A DNA stretch of 64,000 nucleotides from Edaphochlamys debaryana. Its lineage: Eukaryota; Chlorophyta; Chlorophyceae; Chlamydomonadales. Under the pieces are notes generated by a model. That model did not search any database, was not told the origin of the DNA, and saw only the letters and a list, made by a program, of their open reading frames with translations. Where the stretch lies: contig JAEHOE010000193.1 of assembly GCA_016858145.1 (NCBI GenBank), positions 62,001 through 126,000 of the forward strand. Reading direction: 5' to 3'. Each line of letters starts with the position of its first letter. Position 1 is the first letter of the stretch. Below, in pieces: positions 24,201 through 36,956 of this stretch. The translations under genes were made by a program, and so were the position numbers.

Positions 24201-27200
24201 CAGCGCCACGAAGGTGGCGGCGCAGGGCGTCAGCAGCGCGCCCAGCACCTGCAGGTAGGCCTGGCCGGCGCTGTCCTGGGCGCGCAGCAGGCATGCGTGG
24301 CTGTAGGTGATGGAGGACTCGGCGCCCGTGGCAGCGGCCAGGAGCGACGTCAGCGGCCGCACGATCTGCAGCCGTGCAGGGTACGTAGGGCAGGTGACGG
24401 TCCGGGTGGTGGTTTTCTGGGGCGGCTTGGAGCGTCAGCCATTTTGAGCTCTCAGCACCTGGGGTGGGCCGCACAGGCTGGGCATGCAGGGTACACATCA
24501 GAACAAGTAAGCCCCACGCACCTCAGGCTTAGGGAAGTTGAGGCGGGCGATGATGAGGAAATACTGCACGTGTACGACTAGCACCTGCGTAGTGCGTACG
24601 GGCGGCGCAAATGGGGTTTGCGGCAAGAACCAAGAAGTCTGTTGCGCCACGCTATGTGCCCATCATGGCACATACCTTGAGAATGTCACTGGGCGGCGGC
24701 GGCGGATACTTCTTCCCGAACCGGGGGCGCTCGTCCCCTAGCTCCTCCAGCGTCCCCATGTTAGTCACCGCGCCGTACAGAATGACTAAGACGCTGGCCG
24801 ACAGGGCGATGAGGCCCAGGCCGATGGTGCGCGCAAGCTCCGGGCACCGGCCACACTGCGGAAGCAGAGGGCAACAAAGGATAGGAGTTCGTTCATAAAG
24901 CAGGTCAAGTGGAGGCCGGCAACCGAGGAAGCCGAGTCCAGGCCTTCGCTAGCTGAGCCCTTGTCTGACCACGGCCGCCTGCTCCAAGGGAGGCACTCAA
25001 GCCAGGCGCACCTGGAAGTCTGAGTCCAGGTGGTACCCCGGCTGGCACGTGGCGCACATGTTGCCCGCATAGCCCTCGGCGCACTGATAGCCAATGTACA
25101 CGGCCGTGTCCAGCGCCCCCGCCAGCACGGCCCGGCGAGCAGACACCAGCGCCACGCTCCGGTTGCCCGTCGCGTCCAGGTCCTGTAGGGTCGCGATCAG
25201 ATCTGCCGTACCCGGATCGTCGTCATGCTGCCGCCACCAGCTGTTCAGCGCGGAGCTGAGCCCGGTGCAGGCGTCCTCGTTGGGGCAGCTGTTCATGAGA
25301 GAGCTGCGAGGCGAGGAGTGCCAGAAGCCGGGAAGAGGGGCCATATTGGAGCCGCCCGGGCACACGGCGTTGGGCGGGCACGCTCGGCAGGTCTGCGAGG
25401 CGGCGAGCGAGGCGCTGGACATGCTGGGCCCGTCGGGCAGGCGCTCGGAGGAGGGGGTGTCCAGGGCCCGAGGGTCGCCGTAGATCCCCACAGATCGTAC
25501 GGCGCACACCACACAGGTCGAGTTGGCCGCCATGCCATCGATCCAGCGCTGGGATTTGGGCGGCTCGGGGAACACGGCCGCCTCGCCTGCGCTGCAGCCC
25601 TCGAGCATCAGCCGGAAGGTCTGGTCCCCGATGGGCCCGGCTGGGCCCGTCGTGGTAACCCGCAGCGTGTACAGGCCCGGGTAGCCGTTGATGGTACCGC
25701 TGATCTCGGCTGAGCCGTCAGGCTTGACGGAGCGCTGCCACGGCGCCGCTCCCGAGCCCTGCAGGTACAGCGAGCCCACCCCCGCTGCGGCTGCGGGTGC
25801 TGCCGCCACAGAGGTCACGACTGTGTAGCTCCCCGAGGTCGCCGGCGCTGTGTGACGACGGGGAGTGGGGAAGGGGAAGCGTGGAAAGGGTAAGTTCATT
25901 AGGCTTGGTTCATTAGGATGAGAGCTGGGCTAAAGTAGTGTCCCGGTCTCCTTGAGCGCATCATACCGGTCCGCTGCCCCGCCCTGCCATAACACACGCC
26001 CCTATCCCCTTATCCCCCTATCGCCCGTAGCCCCCGTCAACGCACCTGACGAGACCCGCTGCCCCATCGAGTCCAGAAGCTCGACGCGAAGGGAAGTGCG
26101 TGCGTTGATCTTGCAGCTGGAAGGCAGGGTCACGCGCGCCGCTGCCGGGGGCAGCTCCAGAAGCCCAGCTGCGCTGAGAGGACCCAGCTGCTGGGCCACA
26201 TCGCCTGAGCTGTACGAGCTGTCAGCGACGTACAGCGAGGTGTTCGCAGACGAGACCCAGAGAGGCCTAGCCGCTTGGGCTGGCAAAGTGAAGGCCGGCC
26301 CGCCGGTTAGGGTTGCGAGCGTGGAAGCGCTCGACGCGTTGGACGACAGGGCTGCCCGCCGCAAGACAAAGACGGAGCAGCTTTCAACGCTGGCCACTCC
26401 AGCCAAGGCGCTGCCGGTTAGGCCGCCGCTGGGGCAAGCCTCCGCCCCCAAGGCTGACGAGGCGAGGTCAGCATTGCTGAACCAGCCCTGCTCCGGCGCG
26501 ATCGGGCACTGCTGCAGCGATGCCACGTCAGCGCCCAGCCATGCCACGTTGCCCCCAACGCTCGAGTCAGAGCTGACCAGGACCGCCAGGCCGGGCACGT
26601 GCTCCACAAACATGCCCCCACCGTAGCCCTTGGGCGGCTGCGCCGCTGCGGGCACGAGGGCTGCCGTGTTGCCGGTAATTGCGCCGTTGCAGACGAGCAC
26701 CTGCTGCAGGGAGGCGGGGCTGCGAGGGGCTGCGTTGAGCCGCGGCCCGACGTGAAGGCCCCCGCCACGGCCCCCCACGTTCCCCGAGACCCGGCTGCCG
26801 CCAGTGAGCACCACGCGGGAGCAGCCGTTTACGCTGATGCCGCCTCCGTCGCCCGAGCAGCTGCTGCTGGTAACGCGCGTTGCGTTATCGAGCAGCAGCG
26901 ACGCGCAGCCTATGGCGCCCAGCGAGCCTCCTCGGTCGGTGGCGGAGTTGTTGGCGAGGACACACGCCGTGAGGTTGACGGCGGAGCCCGGCCCAGCGTA
27001 GAGGCCGCCCCCGATTGCCGCGGTGTTGCCCGGGCCGAGCATTAGCGTCGACGCGTTGAGCTGTGCGCCGTCCAGCACTGCGATGGCGCCGCCCTCGTTC
27101 CTGGCGGCGTTGAGCGCCAGCGCGCCGTCCGTGATCTGAACGCTGCACGTAGTACCCTGCAGGGCAATGGCTCCACCTCGGCCCGCCTGGTTGCCAGACA

Positions 27201-30200
27201 GGTTGCTGCCGCTGAGCTGCCAAGCCACTGCCAAGCCCGAATCGCCGCTGCAGTTGGCTACGAACAGGGCGCCACCGGCCTGCGCAGCAGAATTGCCGGT
27301 CAGGCTGCTGTCGCTCAGGTTGAGGATGGGGAGGTAGGCGCTGGACACGATGCCGCCGCTGCCTACAGCCGCCGAGTTGCCCGTCATGACCGACCGAACG
27401 CTGTAGAGCGATAGTATCCCGCGCGAGGCACAAAACACACCACCTGCGGCGGGGGCGGGGGCAGGGGCGGGGGCACGACTGCGTCATTGGCCGCGTCGCA
27501 AGCATGGCTAGGCTTCCGCTTCACTCTTAAGCGCGCTAGCTACTGCACCAGGCTGCGGGCGAACACCTGCATGGGCAACAAGGCTAGCCAAGGCATTGTG
27601 GGCGGTGGCGTTGGTGGCGGCATAGCTACGAAGAGCAGGCTCCCCATCAGCAGCCCTGCCTCACCACTTTGCACGGCCTGGTTGTTTGACACGTTGGCGT
27701 CCTCAAGCCCAACGCCCTGGAAGTCTGTTGAGTATGCAACGCCACCGTTAACGCCAGCGCTGTTTCCTGCGGCCACGCTGCTGGATGACAGATTGAAGTA
27801 GTCTATGTAGTTTGCAAAGAGAGCTCCTCCGCTAGCGCCGGCCTTGTTGCTTTCCAGGCTGCTACGAATGAGCTGAAAGGCAATACTCGAGGCGTTGATC
27901 GCACCACCAGAGCCACCTTTCGCCTCGTTCCGGCTGACTCGGCTGCCATTTGCAGCCTGGAAGGTGGCATAAGACGTGGACAGCAGTGCGCCGCCGCTAA
28001 CTGCCGCAACGTTCCCCGACAACGAGCTCCCGCCGTCAAGGGTGACATCCAAGCTTGCTCCAGCGATTGCTCCACCATTCCGCGCCGAGTTGCCATCCAT
28101 CGTGCTGTTGCCTTGAAGGCGCACATTGACCCAGCTGCTGGTGCTCCCATAAATTGCGCCTCCATCTTTTTCGGCTGAGTTGTCCGCAATGGTGCTGCTG
28201 CCGCTGACAATTACCATTGCCGTGTACTGGACACTGAGAGCACCGCCGCTCGAATACGCGTAGTTGCGTGCCAGCGAGCTATTAGCCATGATCCGGAGGC
28301 CGATGATGCTAGAGTAGACTGCACTGAATGCACCACCATAGCCGCCATCCTTGCCTGTGGAGAAACCGACTGCCGAGTTGTTGTAGATGGAGCTGCCGTT
28401 GCTCACTGCCACGTTGACAATGGCACTATCGCTGGAGCATATGGCACCTCCAAAACCGCTGACGTAGTTACCATGAATAGTACTGTTGTGTTGAATCACG
28501 ACGTCCTCAATGCCGCCCAGCTCAGAGTGCAGAGCGCCGCCGGACCGTTCTGCCCAATTCCAGGCAATCACGCTGCCATCTGAAACAACGAAGCCCAGGA
28601 TGCCACCAAAGTGCGTTGCAACAGCGCCGCCACACACCACGGCCCGGTTCTCTGTGATGGCGCTTCCCCTCAATATGCTGGTGTTGAGCAGGTGGCCCAT
28701 GGCAACGTAGACGGCGCCTCCTTTCTCAGCATAATTGTAGAAGAGCGTGCCTCCATCCTCCAGGGTCACGCCTGTGATGTTGCCCGTCTGGGAGTACATT
28801 GCACCACCGTAGGCATCCTGCGCCAAGTTCCCATCCATGCGGCCCCTGATCAACACGTTGGTAATGCCGCCCCGATATGCAAATAGGCCGCCGCCATTGC
28901 CATTGTTGTTCTCGCCATCCCAAAGGCCGTACACCACGTTGTACGTCATGGAGCTGGTGCTGTCAACTGTCATGTTCGTAATCCCGGCTGCGTAGGAGAA
29001 GAATCCCGCACCAGTCATGGCAACGTTGTTGTACACGCTGGTGTTGCTGGTTAACATGACGTTGTTTAGGCCACCATCGTGAGCATACACGGCACCTCCA
29101 AAGCGGTCTGCATAGTTCTGGTCCAACTGGCTCTCCTCCAGCGTGAAGCCTGCCGTGCCCTGGCGGAAGAATGCTGCGCCCCCAGACTTGAGCGCAGAGT
29201 TGAATGAGGCGTTGACGGCTGACCATGAAACGCTGGGAATTCCGCTTGGAACTGCTAGGGCTGCCCCGCAACCGCCAGTGTTGTTGAGGAATGCCGTGTT
29301 CTCAATGGCAATGGCGAACCTGCCGTCCGCTGAAATGTGTCCGACCACCAGAGCGCCCAAGCCGTAGCGGTAAGAGTAGTCTGGGTTGCTGTAGGTGTTT
29401 GAGAACTTCGGGACGTCCATCTCGCAAGTCCAGCAGGAGTGTAGCAGCGGGTACGTGATCCATGGCCCGCCCCATGACACCTTGTTGAGGGACATGCTGC
29501 TGTCCACCACGTGAGCCCACGGCGCTGAGTACTCGTAGCGCTGCGACTCAGCGAGCTGGATCCAGAAGCACGACCAGCCGTGTGCGTCCCAGATAGCGCT
29601 GCAGTAGGACTCCTGTACGGCCACTCCGCTGGCGTCCGTGACACGCACTGCACCGTAGACGAGGGTGTTTGGCCAGTTGTAGTCACTCCCGTCAGTGGTG
29701 CTTAAGTCGCCGGCATAGGCCTCCACGCCTTGCACATCCTCGATGGTCAGGTTGCGGATCGTGACGAAGGCACAGTTGGTGATGTGGAGGAGAGCGTCCA
29801 AAGAGCTGAGAGGCACGCCCGAAATGAGGCTGTCCTCGAGCAGGAGGTGCTCTGCGCCCGAGAGCGTGACGCCCCAGTCGACCAGGGCCAGGCGCCATGG
29901 AGGCGGGGAGGCCAGGTCTTCGGGTGGTGGCGCCACAGTCGGTGTGGACGGCGGATAAGACGGAGTGGAGAGCATATGCGGAGGGACTCGGGTCTCCCAG
30001 TCGTCCGGCACCGGGCCCTGCTGCCTGATAGCCGCAAGGAGCGTGTCCCCGACAGCAACCCGGACAGCGCTCGCCTCTGGATCGTAGGTCGTGCATGATA
30101 GGCTGCTTTCCCCGGACGTGATCACGACCTGGCAGCGGTGTGTCCACCGGACCGGTGCCACCATGTCTTCGGGCCCAGGCACCCGGCGGCGGGTACGCGC

Positions 30201-33200
30201 CTCTTCCGCCGCCACTTCCGTATCAGCGGCCGGGGCTGCTGGCCCACCGGGCGGTGTTGGCGCAGGAGGAAGATCATCCGCCGTAGGCAATGGCGGTGGC
30301 GACAAGTCTAGCGCCGGGGGGTAGGGCAGCAAGCGGGCTGCCTCCAGTGTGAGACCGAACACCTCCAGCTCGTAGACGTGCAGTACCCAGTTATCGCCAT
30401 ACGAGTGTTCGCTAATTGGTAGCTGGAAGTTCTGGAGCGTCACGAAGCGGCCGGCGCGCGGCTGGAAGTTGGCAGTCAGGGTGCGGCCGGACATGCCGTC
30501 CAGGGCGCGGCCGGACAGTGTCCAGACCAGCTCGTTGAGGCCAATGTATGGAGAGTCACTCGGCCGGGTGATGGACCGCATCCCTATCCGCAGCTCCGCA
30601 TTCATCAGGCGCCTTGAGTACCTGTGTGGGCGTTTGGCATCAGAGGATGGGTGTGTGTGCCCATGCTTGAGCAAGCCGTATACGCGGCGAATATATAACA
30701 CACAAACCGCAAAGCAAGCATAGCAAGCACGGTGTGCTTTCTGCAGCCCTAGCTAGGTAACAGCTGATGGTGAGCGCTCCTGGATGGCGAACACGCCATT
30801 GATGAGTAGTGGCACCCGCAGGCTGCTTCTGAGAACGTAGGAACGCCCCCGGCTTGACTGACCTGTAGTCGCTGTTCCGGTTGTAGATCACAACGCGTTC
30901 AATGCTGAAGACGTCAAAGAGGTCCACCGCAAGCCAGGGCGTGAGGTCGGTGTAATCTGGGCGAGGGTGGGCCATTCCGAGGATGAACCAAGCAAAGCGA
31001 AAAGAAAACATGCCTGCGTGCCTGAGCAGTCATACATCTAACCAGCATGCATATAGCATGGCCCGTATCCCACGGGCTTCTAAGTACCTGCATCGCTCGC
31101 CCGAGCGTTTCCAGTGTACTCACCGCTATAGTCAGTCTGGAAGAGCCGCGTCTCATCGCCGCTGTGGTCTCCGTCGATTGCGTAGTAAGGGCTGCTGTCT
31201 GAGTTGGAGTCAACGCTAGAGCTCACGGCCCACTTGCCCAGAGCCAGGTTGACTGTGTGGGGCGGGTGCGGGGCGGGGCGGGGCAGGGGAGATAGATAGC
31301 CCGGCATAAGTAGAGTGCGTGAGCGAGTGCATGGATAGGTCAAGTAGCAGGAGATAGAGCGGGCCGCGTTGTTACAGGAACATCCTACTGTCAAGTTAGC
31401 ATTTTGCTAGTTGTTCATTAAGACATCGGGCCGGCAGTTTTACCCATCTGGGAGCTGGGATGGCGGCTGCGTGCTGTGCGCGCTTGCTCGCTTGCCTCAA
31501 GCCCGTCCGCCTACCCACCGCTCTCAGTGAAGTTCCAGGAGCCGTCCGTCCAGGCCAGCAGAGCCCCGGGGTCGCCCACCCGGCCCTCCTTCCAGAGCGC
31601 TGCAACCACGCCCCCCTGTGGGAAAGGGCAGGGTTCGTTGGAGATTGAGTGGACCAATGCGTGAGGACAAGACAGCAAACGATAGTCATTTGCGAAAGCA
31701 AGATACGAAGTGGGGCGCCTAACGCACACCTAAGCCAAATGATTGCTCGCCGCCGCGCCTATGGGCCCGCCAGTACTCTCAATTAAGTCGGTGATTCTGG
31801 CCAGAAGGAAGCTCACACACCATCCATGCCTGCTAGAGCGTACTGCTCTTCCTAGTAGTGGCGCGCCCATCCCGCGCGCAAGCCAGGCATGCACGCACCG
31901 CGTTGACTTCTTCCCAGTTTATGCAGACGAACTCCAGAATGCCGCCGCCTCGCAGCGTGAGGGATATGTTGGTGGCGCCCTGCAGCTCCTGGCTCCACTC
32001 TGCGCTCCCCACCACCTCGCCGTCCAAACGCACCTGCGAGAGCATGGCGCCAAGGATGGAGGGCGCATGCAACAGGTGGGAGAGCTATCGAGAATACTTA
32101 TACTCGTCGAGCGATTGCTGCCAGCGGCATGGTTTAGCTGTACGGCAGGGGGCAGCAGCGGCGTGTGTGCTGCCGTACGTCATGACCCTTCCAGAGCCCA
32201 GCCAGCCACAGTGGGCAACCCCAAACTGCTGCCACCCTCTAGTGGCAACATCAATATCGCGTGCGCGACCTGTCAGTCCTCGCCGTCCACCCCAGCCCCT
32301 AACCCCGTTTATCGCTCGCTCAGGGCGTGTCGTTGCCCCTGCCCCATCGACTCCAGCCGCAAACCGTCGGGCTGCACTACAGTCCGTGCTTGCATCCCTT
32401 GCACGCACTTCTGTTCAACCCCTTCTTCCATGCGTATGCCCTGCACCCACCGTGCACGCATCGTCGACCTGCATGCTCAGGGTTGCGGCCCCCGATGCGT
32501 TCTGAGGGAGTACCTTCCAGAAGCGGATGGGCGCTAGCTCGGGGGCCGTGTAGTCCGCAAGCGCCAGGGACCAGATCCACTTGGCAGGCCTGGGGTGAAA
32601 CGGCGGTGGGCGGCAGGGGAGGTGCGTGGACATGAGTCGCATGGATTGGGAAACGTGGGAACGTACGCAGCACAACCGGATTGAAATCGGATTGTCAATG
32701 TCGTGGCCTGAGATGTCAAGCCCGGAACTCAGTGCTGCCTGCTGCCCGCCCAGAGGCCCGATGGCTTACGTCTTTGCAAACACGGGCAGCGGCCCCCAGG
32801 GCTGCATGCCTGCGGGGCCGAGCACCACCGCGAAGCCGGAACCTGCAGGGCGGGCGGGCAGCAGCGGGCCTTGTTGCAGTGTAGAGTGCAGCGTGCAGAG
32901 AGTCTTTTCCAGAGCGAGACCGTGGTCCGTGTATCCACCTGCTACGAGGTGTTTGATCACCAGACCCATTCTTGCAAGCTCGCTCCATAGGTGATGATGA
33001 GCTGCCCCCCACTGCTTACCCCAAGCCGAGCTAGGCGCAACCCGGATTTGCGCCGCCCGTCTGAAGCCCCTACCTGCTGCGCATACGGCACACAACTGGC
33101 CGCCAAATTTCTCTGTTCCCTGCGCCCTGCTAAGCTCCAACCCCTGGCCCTCTCAACCCGCACACAGCTACCCCTCCGCACACACGCGTGCACGCACACG

Positions 33201-33454
33201 TTTCCGCGCTGCCTCACACACGTGCACGCACGCACCGCGTATCTTGGTGTACGTGCACATGCCCGAGTAGCTGTACCACGACTCCGGCGGCCCCTCCAGG
33301 TAGTACGCAAACGAGTTCCATGCCTGGCACTCGGGGTGGGCGTCGCAGTAGTACCGCGCAGCCTCTGCGCCGCCGTCCGCCTGGCCCCCGCCCGCCGAGG
33401 AGATCCAATTGACCTCGCCGCGCGTGTGGTAGCCGGGCTTGTCGGGGCAGATGG
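21260..33454 (-). CDS. Giant Pmp-repeat membrane protein with lectin/discoidin-like ectodomain (5' incomplete)
   Basis: Eighteen exons in continuous phase: 33454-33236, 32842-32770, 32589-32451, 32033-31899, 31615-31519, 31252-31124, 30956-30863, 30621-27665, 27443-26046, 25847-25012, 24855-24676, 24584-24522, 24365-23904, 23722-23514, 23382-23188, 22987-22822, 22377-22285, 21790-21260; about 2657 residues, with signal peptide and first exon(s) not found. Order of parts: a Cys-containing PAN/WSC-like module (CDAHPECQAWNSF); a Trp-rich beta-sandwich; an F5/8C or fucolectin-like module (NLALGKWAVSSS, PWLAVDLFDVFSIERVVIYN); a Pro-rich linker; more than fifteen Pmp repeats (GGAIYGSTSSW, GGALFANYI, with SxxxxN spacers), predicted right-handed beta-helix; a Cys-rich stalk (CRACPPNAVCPGG, CAEGYAGNMCATCQPGY); about eight or nine hydrophobic segments (e.g. 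IGLGLIALSASVLVILYGAV, FIAGINA, IAIIVVFMLLIG); and a cytoplasmic Ser/Pro tail. It looks like a surface adhesin or receptor; the ligand is unknown. Two exon edges are echoed in introns. Confidence 0.82.
27665..30621 (-). other. 2.96-kb exon: end of discoidin-like module, linker and most Pmp repeats
   Basis: This single exon of the large membrane-protein gene is far longer than any neighbour. It runs from the second half of the F5/8C-like module (YSRRLMNAELRIG...), through a Pro-rich linker, to a long array of roughly 20- to 45-residue repeats. Each repeat is anchored by GGA(I/L/V/F) and followed by a variable strand and S-x-x-x-x-N. The array has no introns, unlike the ankyrin gene where repeats and exons coincide. 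The splice to the next exon reads QAVQSG|GVFCAS and keeps the repeat register. Confidence 0.85.
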
Positions 33455-33769
33455 CTGTGGGCGGGCAGAGGGGGAGCGTGGGAGGAAAGGGGGCGGGAGA
33501 GGGCGGTGGGCAGGGGGTCGCCAGGGGGCAGCGGAATGCAGGTTGGATCGGCATCTTTCCTTGCTCGAGGTGCCATCGGGTGCGCGTTTCCCGGCAACCC
33601 CGCAGCCCGCCCATGCCACGGGTGGTGCACTCCTGCGACTGCAGGGGGGCTAGCCGAAACACCTTAGGGTAAAACATCTTAAGACCTCCTGCGCTGCTGT
33701 CCTCTCCCTGCACCGGAACCCACATCAATACACTCGTGTCCCCGGCCCCAGCGCGGTCTACCTCTGATG

Positions 33770-34560
33770 CTAGTCCTGGCCCCGCTCCCAGTCCCCAATA
33801 TGCAGTTGCCACCCACGCCCGTCTGTGTGCCGATCCCAATCATGACCCCAGATTCCACCCCCAGCCCTGGCCCAGTCCGGCCCCCTCTATAGCCCCGCAG
33901 TCAGGCCGCACACCCTGCCCTCCCCCCGGCCCTGCCACCAGCCCAACGCCCCCTAGAGCCCCGGCTCAGGCCCGCCCCGGCCCCTACAAACAGGCACGAA
34001 TGCAGGCCTCAACCCCGGCCCGCCCTCGTTCCTGACCCGGACTAGCCCCCAAGCCACCTGTGTGTACAGGGCCGGCCATGAAACGGGTGCCGCCCCCCGC
34101 CCTGCAACCCTTCATGATCTCCCGACAAAGGGCCTGGCCATAACACCAGCCCCAACCCCAAATCCAAGCGTGCACCTTGCCCGGCCCCGCCCCCCGCCCC
34201 AGCCGCATAGGAGCCCCGGCCTTCTCACACCGCTCACCCCTCCCAGGCCGTCCGCGTGATGTGCCGTCCCTGTGTTATGCCCAAAACCCCGCCCTGCTCC
34301 TTGACTCGCCCCTCACCTAGCCCCAGCCTCAGTCCCAGGCCAGACGACGCGCTCCTGCCCCTGCACCGGCCCCGGCCCAGCCCCAGCCCCAGAGCCGTCC
34401 CCAGCTCCGGCCCAGTATAACACACCAGACGCAGTCGCAGCGCACCCTGGGGCGCCCCTCCCTCCACTTATACCTCTGCAAACCCTCCACACCATACTCT
34501 GCCCCCCATGACCGCCCTTTCCCCTTACATGCCTCTTGCGTGCTTCTGACCCGCCCTCTA
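33770..34560. repeat. Degenerate CCCCAGCC / GGCCC minisatellite
   Basis: About 0.8 kb of loosely repeated cagcccc, ggcccc and cccagccc blocks on the plus strand. Repeat drift makes long open frames of Pro/Ala/Gly composition on both strands, which I regard as artefacts. It lies where the 5' end of the large membrane-protein gene should be, which is part of why that start could not be placed. Confidence 0.7.
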
Positions 34561-35555
34561 GTTCCCCCTGTAGCCCCCGCCCTGATACTTGTCAACCCGT
34601 CTCAAAGCGTGTGCTGCTCCCCCCATATCGTTCTGCCCCTCCCTTCGCCGGGGCAACTGTGGGCCCTGCTCGTGCGCTGCGGAAGTTGCGTCCAACCCCC
34701 CGCAAGATTTCAGCCAATCCATCTAGTTCTGAAGCGTGGCGAGTGAGCTGTCGCTCTGCCACCGGTAAGCCTCCCGTCAGACGTGCCACACCCCCTCCGA
34801 CCGACCACTAACCCTCCGGCCTCCAGGCCCCCCGAACCGCATCATCCCACACCCACCCCAAACGCGCCCGAGCTCCAGCACTGGCACTGCCAGCAAGAGA
34901 AGCGCCACGGATGAGCTCCGCGGCGCGCCGCCCGGCCTCATCCGCGACCGTCGCTCTGCCGCATCATCCGCGGCCAGGCTTGACGAACAGAGCCCGCCTT
35001 GTGCTACACGACCCAAGCGTTTAGGTGTCTGAGCTGCACGGTGTGTTGGAAGAGTTGTGTGCCCCTAACCAAGTCTGCGGAGAACTGGACGCGTTGCAGA
35101 GTTTAAATGTTTGCATATGTGATGAAAGCAGCACACAAGCAGAAGATGCCCGCTGCAAAGCTGCAGCGAGGGCAGGGGTCAACCTAATGTGACAAGCGTA
35201 TGCTACAAGTGCTTGACATTGCATAGTGTACACCCTGTGTGTCTATGCCAGCGGGCGAACAGGATGCTCGGCCAGCTTCGCCCCGCCAGCCCCGCTCAAT
35301 GTGCTGCCAGTCCGCTTTTGCAGGGTAATTTCGGACTGGGGCCACCGCCTTCCGCCCGCTTACGCCCCACATACATTGTAGGGCTGGCAGCGTGTCGGCA
35401 ACAGCGTCCGGGAGCAGACACAGGTCGGGGGTGCGTTGGGGGGCCGCCGGGCGATGTGGCGTGATGGGGCGTGGCACGCCGGCGGGTTCGTGGTGTCCGC
35501 GTGCCCTTTCGCGCGTCGTGCACACAGCGCTGCGAGCGTCCTGTCGCTCACTTAC

Positions 35556-35660
35556 ATACTCGTAATTCTTGACTCCCGACAACGCGGCCAACACATCCGC
35601 GAGCGCTCCCAACTGCCGCTCGTTGGTTAAATGTAGAGTGGCTCGAGAGCCACGCCCGAG
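35556..35660 (-). pseudogene. Orphan LRR-like exon (35 codons)
   Basis: A phase-0 exon bounded by CAG| and |GTAAGT encodes 35 residues including TLHLTNERQLGALADVLAAL and GVKNYEY, with the spacing of an irregular leucine-rich repeat. I could not find partner exons on this strand. On the plus strand nearby, 35030-35194 (LDALQSLNVCICDE) and 35786-35880 (LRARPNLRQLLCLAPED) also read LRR-like. The simplest view is decayed remnants of LRR genes in mixed orientation; an intact but divergent gene is possible. Confidence 0.35.
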
Positions 35661-35994
35661 CTGTTTCGGTATGCAGGGCACGTGTATCAAGACAGACTGT
35701 CCAAAGCAGAAAGAGGACCAGGGGCATGTGCAAGTTTAACTGGCCACGTCGATGGTAAGCGTCGCGCATGCGCACGACTCACTCCCGCGACGAGTCGCCC
35801 CTCGCCTTTCTCCGAGCGCGCCCTAACCTGAGGCAGCTGCTCTGCTTAGCCCCGGAAGACAGTGCTGGAGTTTCCGCGCACGCGTGCAAGCCCCAGCCCC
35901 ATTCTCCTGGGGGTGGGGGACACACAATGCCAGTGAAGGTCAGATCCCTAGGAGGATCAATGGAGGACTCTCTAAGGAGGGACCTTGAAAGGAC

Positions 35995-36195
35995 CCCGCT
36001 TCCCTCCTGTCCTCTCGCTGTCCTTTTCTCTCTTCCCTTTCCTGCCTTCCCCCTCCCGTCCTCCCCTCTTCCCTCTTTCCCCTTTTCCCCCTTCACTCGA
36101 AAGATTTCGTTCCCCCTTCCCTCGTCCCCCCGCCTTCCCCCTTCCCCCCCTCCCGTTTCCCCTCACCTCCTGCCCCCTTTCCCCCCTCACCCTGC
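35995..36195. repeat. Long polypyrimidine tract
   Basis: About 200 bases of almost pure C/T on the plus strand (ccttcccccttcccccc blocks). It could form triplex or act as a mutation-prone tract. No coding meaning is evident. Confidence 0.85.
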
Positions 36196-36956
36196 CCTCA
36201 CGCCTTGAGCGCCACGGATTTCGCAAACACACAACGCTGTCGGCATGGGTGGCGTCCCACCGCCACCCGCACTAGGAGGCCCTCTTGCCCAGAATGCCCA
36301 CGCCTACCTGGGCCCCCGCCCCGCCCCCCTCCACGCTTGCCAACCGCTGCTACCCTCCCCGCTCCCTAATCGCGACCGTGTCCCGCGCCACCCCGCCGGC
36401 AAAGAACGAAGGGGTGAACCCGACTGCTGCGAAGCTCAGTGGTCAGTCCTCCCTGCGGCTCCATCCCCAAGTCAGTCTTGCTAGCTCCTGTCCTGGCCTC
36501 TGACTAAAAGAGCTGCTGAGGGAAGCTTCGGGGGGCCAGGGAACCGAGGATCTGATGGCTCCGGCCCGAAAGACATGCCGACTGACACGTCTGCGCGGAA
36601 GTGTTGCAGTGTCACGAGAGCTGTACATGCCTACGAACGTATCGAGGGCTATGGTGACCGCCCTTTGGGTAAACGTTCGAGACATGCTCTGCTGCGCGCG
36701 CAGCACGCCCCACCCGGTCTCACCTCCGGGCCCGTGGTCAGACTTTATTTGGACCCCCTGAACGCCAGACACCCCCGCTCTGACTAGGATTCCGACCTGG
36801 TAACCCCCTCAAACCCTTATGGGGCGAGAGTGTCTTGCCGTACATCACGTGCCGTACAAGGGGTCTGGAGCCTGGTTCAAGGGTCTGATTCGTCCCCGGT
36901 ACCCATCTGGCCTCCCCACCGGCGCCAATCGGGGCGCCAAGTGCCGCTTTCTGATA

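Noticed and set aside
27665..30621. Recent transfer of Pmp repeats from chlamydial bacteria
   Set aside because: Base composition and gene structure match the host, and Pmp-type repeats occur in other algal proteins; nothing in the window supports recent transfer.
33770..34560. Long Pro/Ala open frames on both strands, like a hydroxyproline-rich glycoprotein
   Set aside because: The frames come from a CCCCAGCC-type minisatellite; no SPn or PPSP periodicity, signal peptide or splice context.
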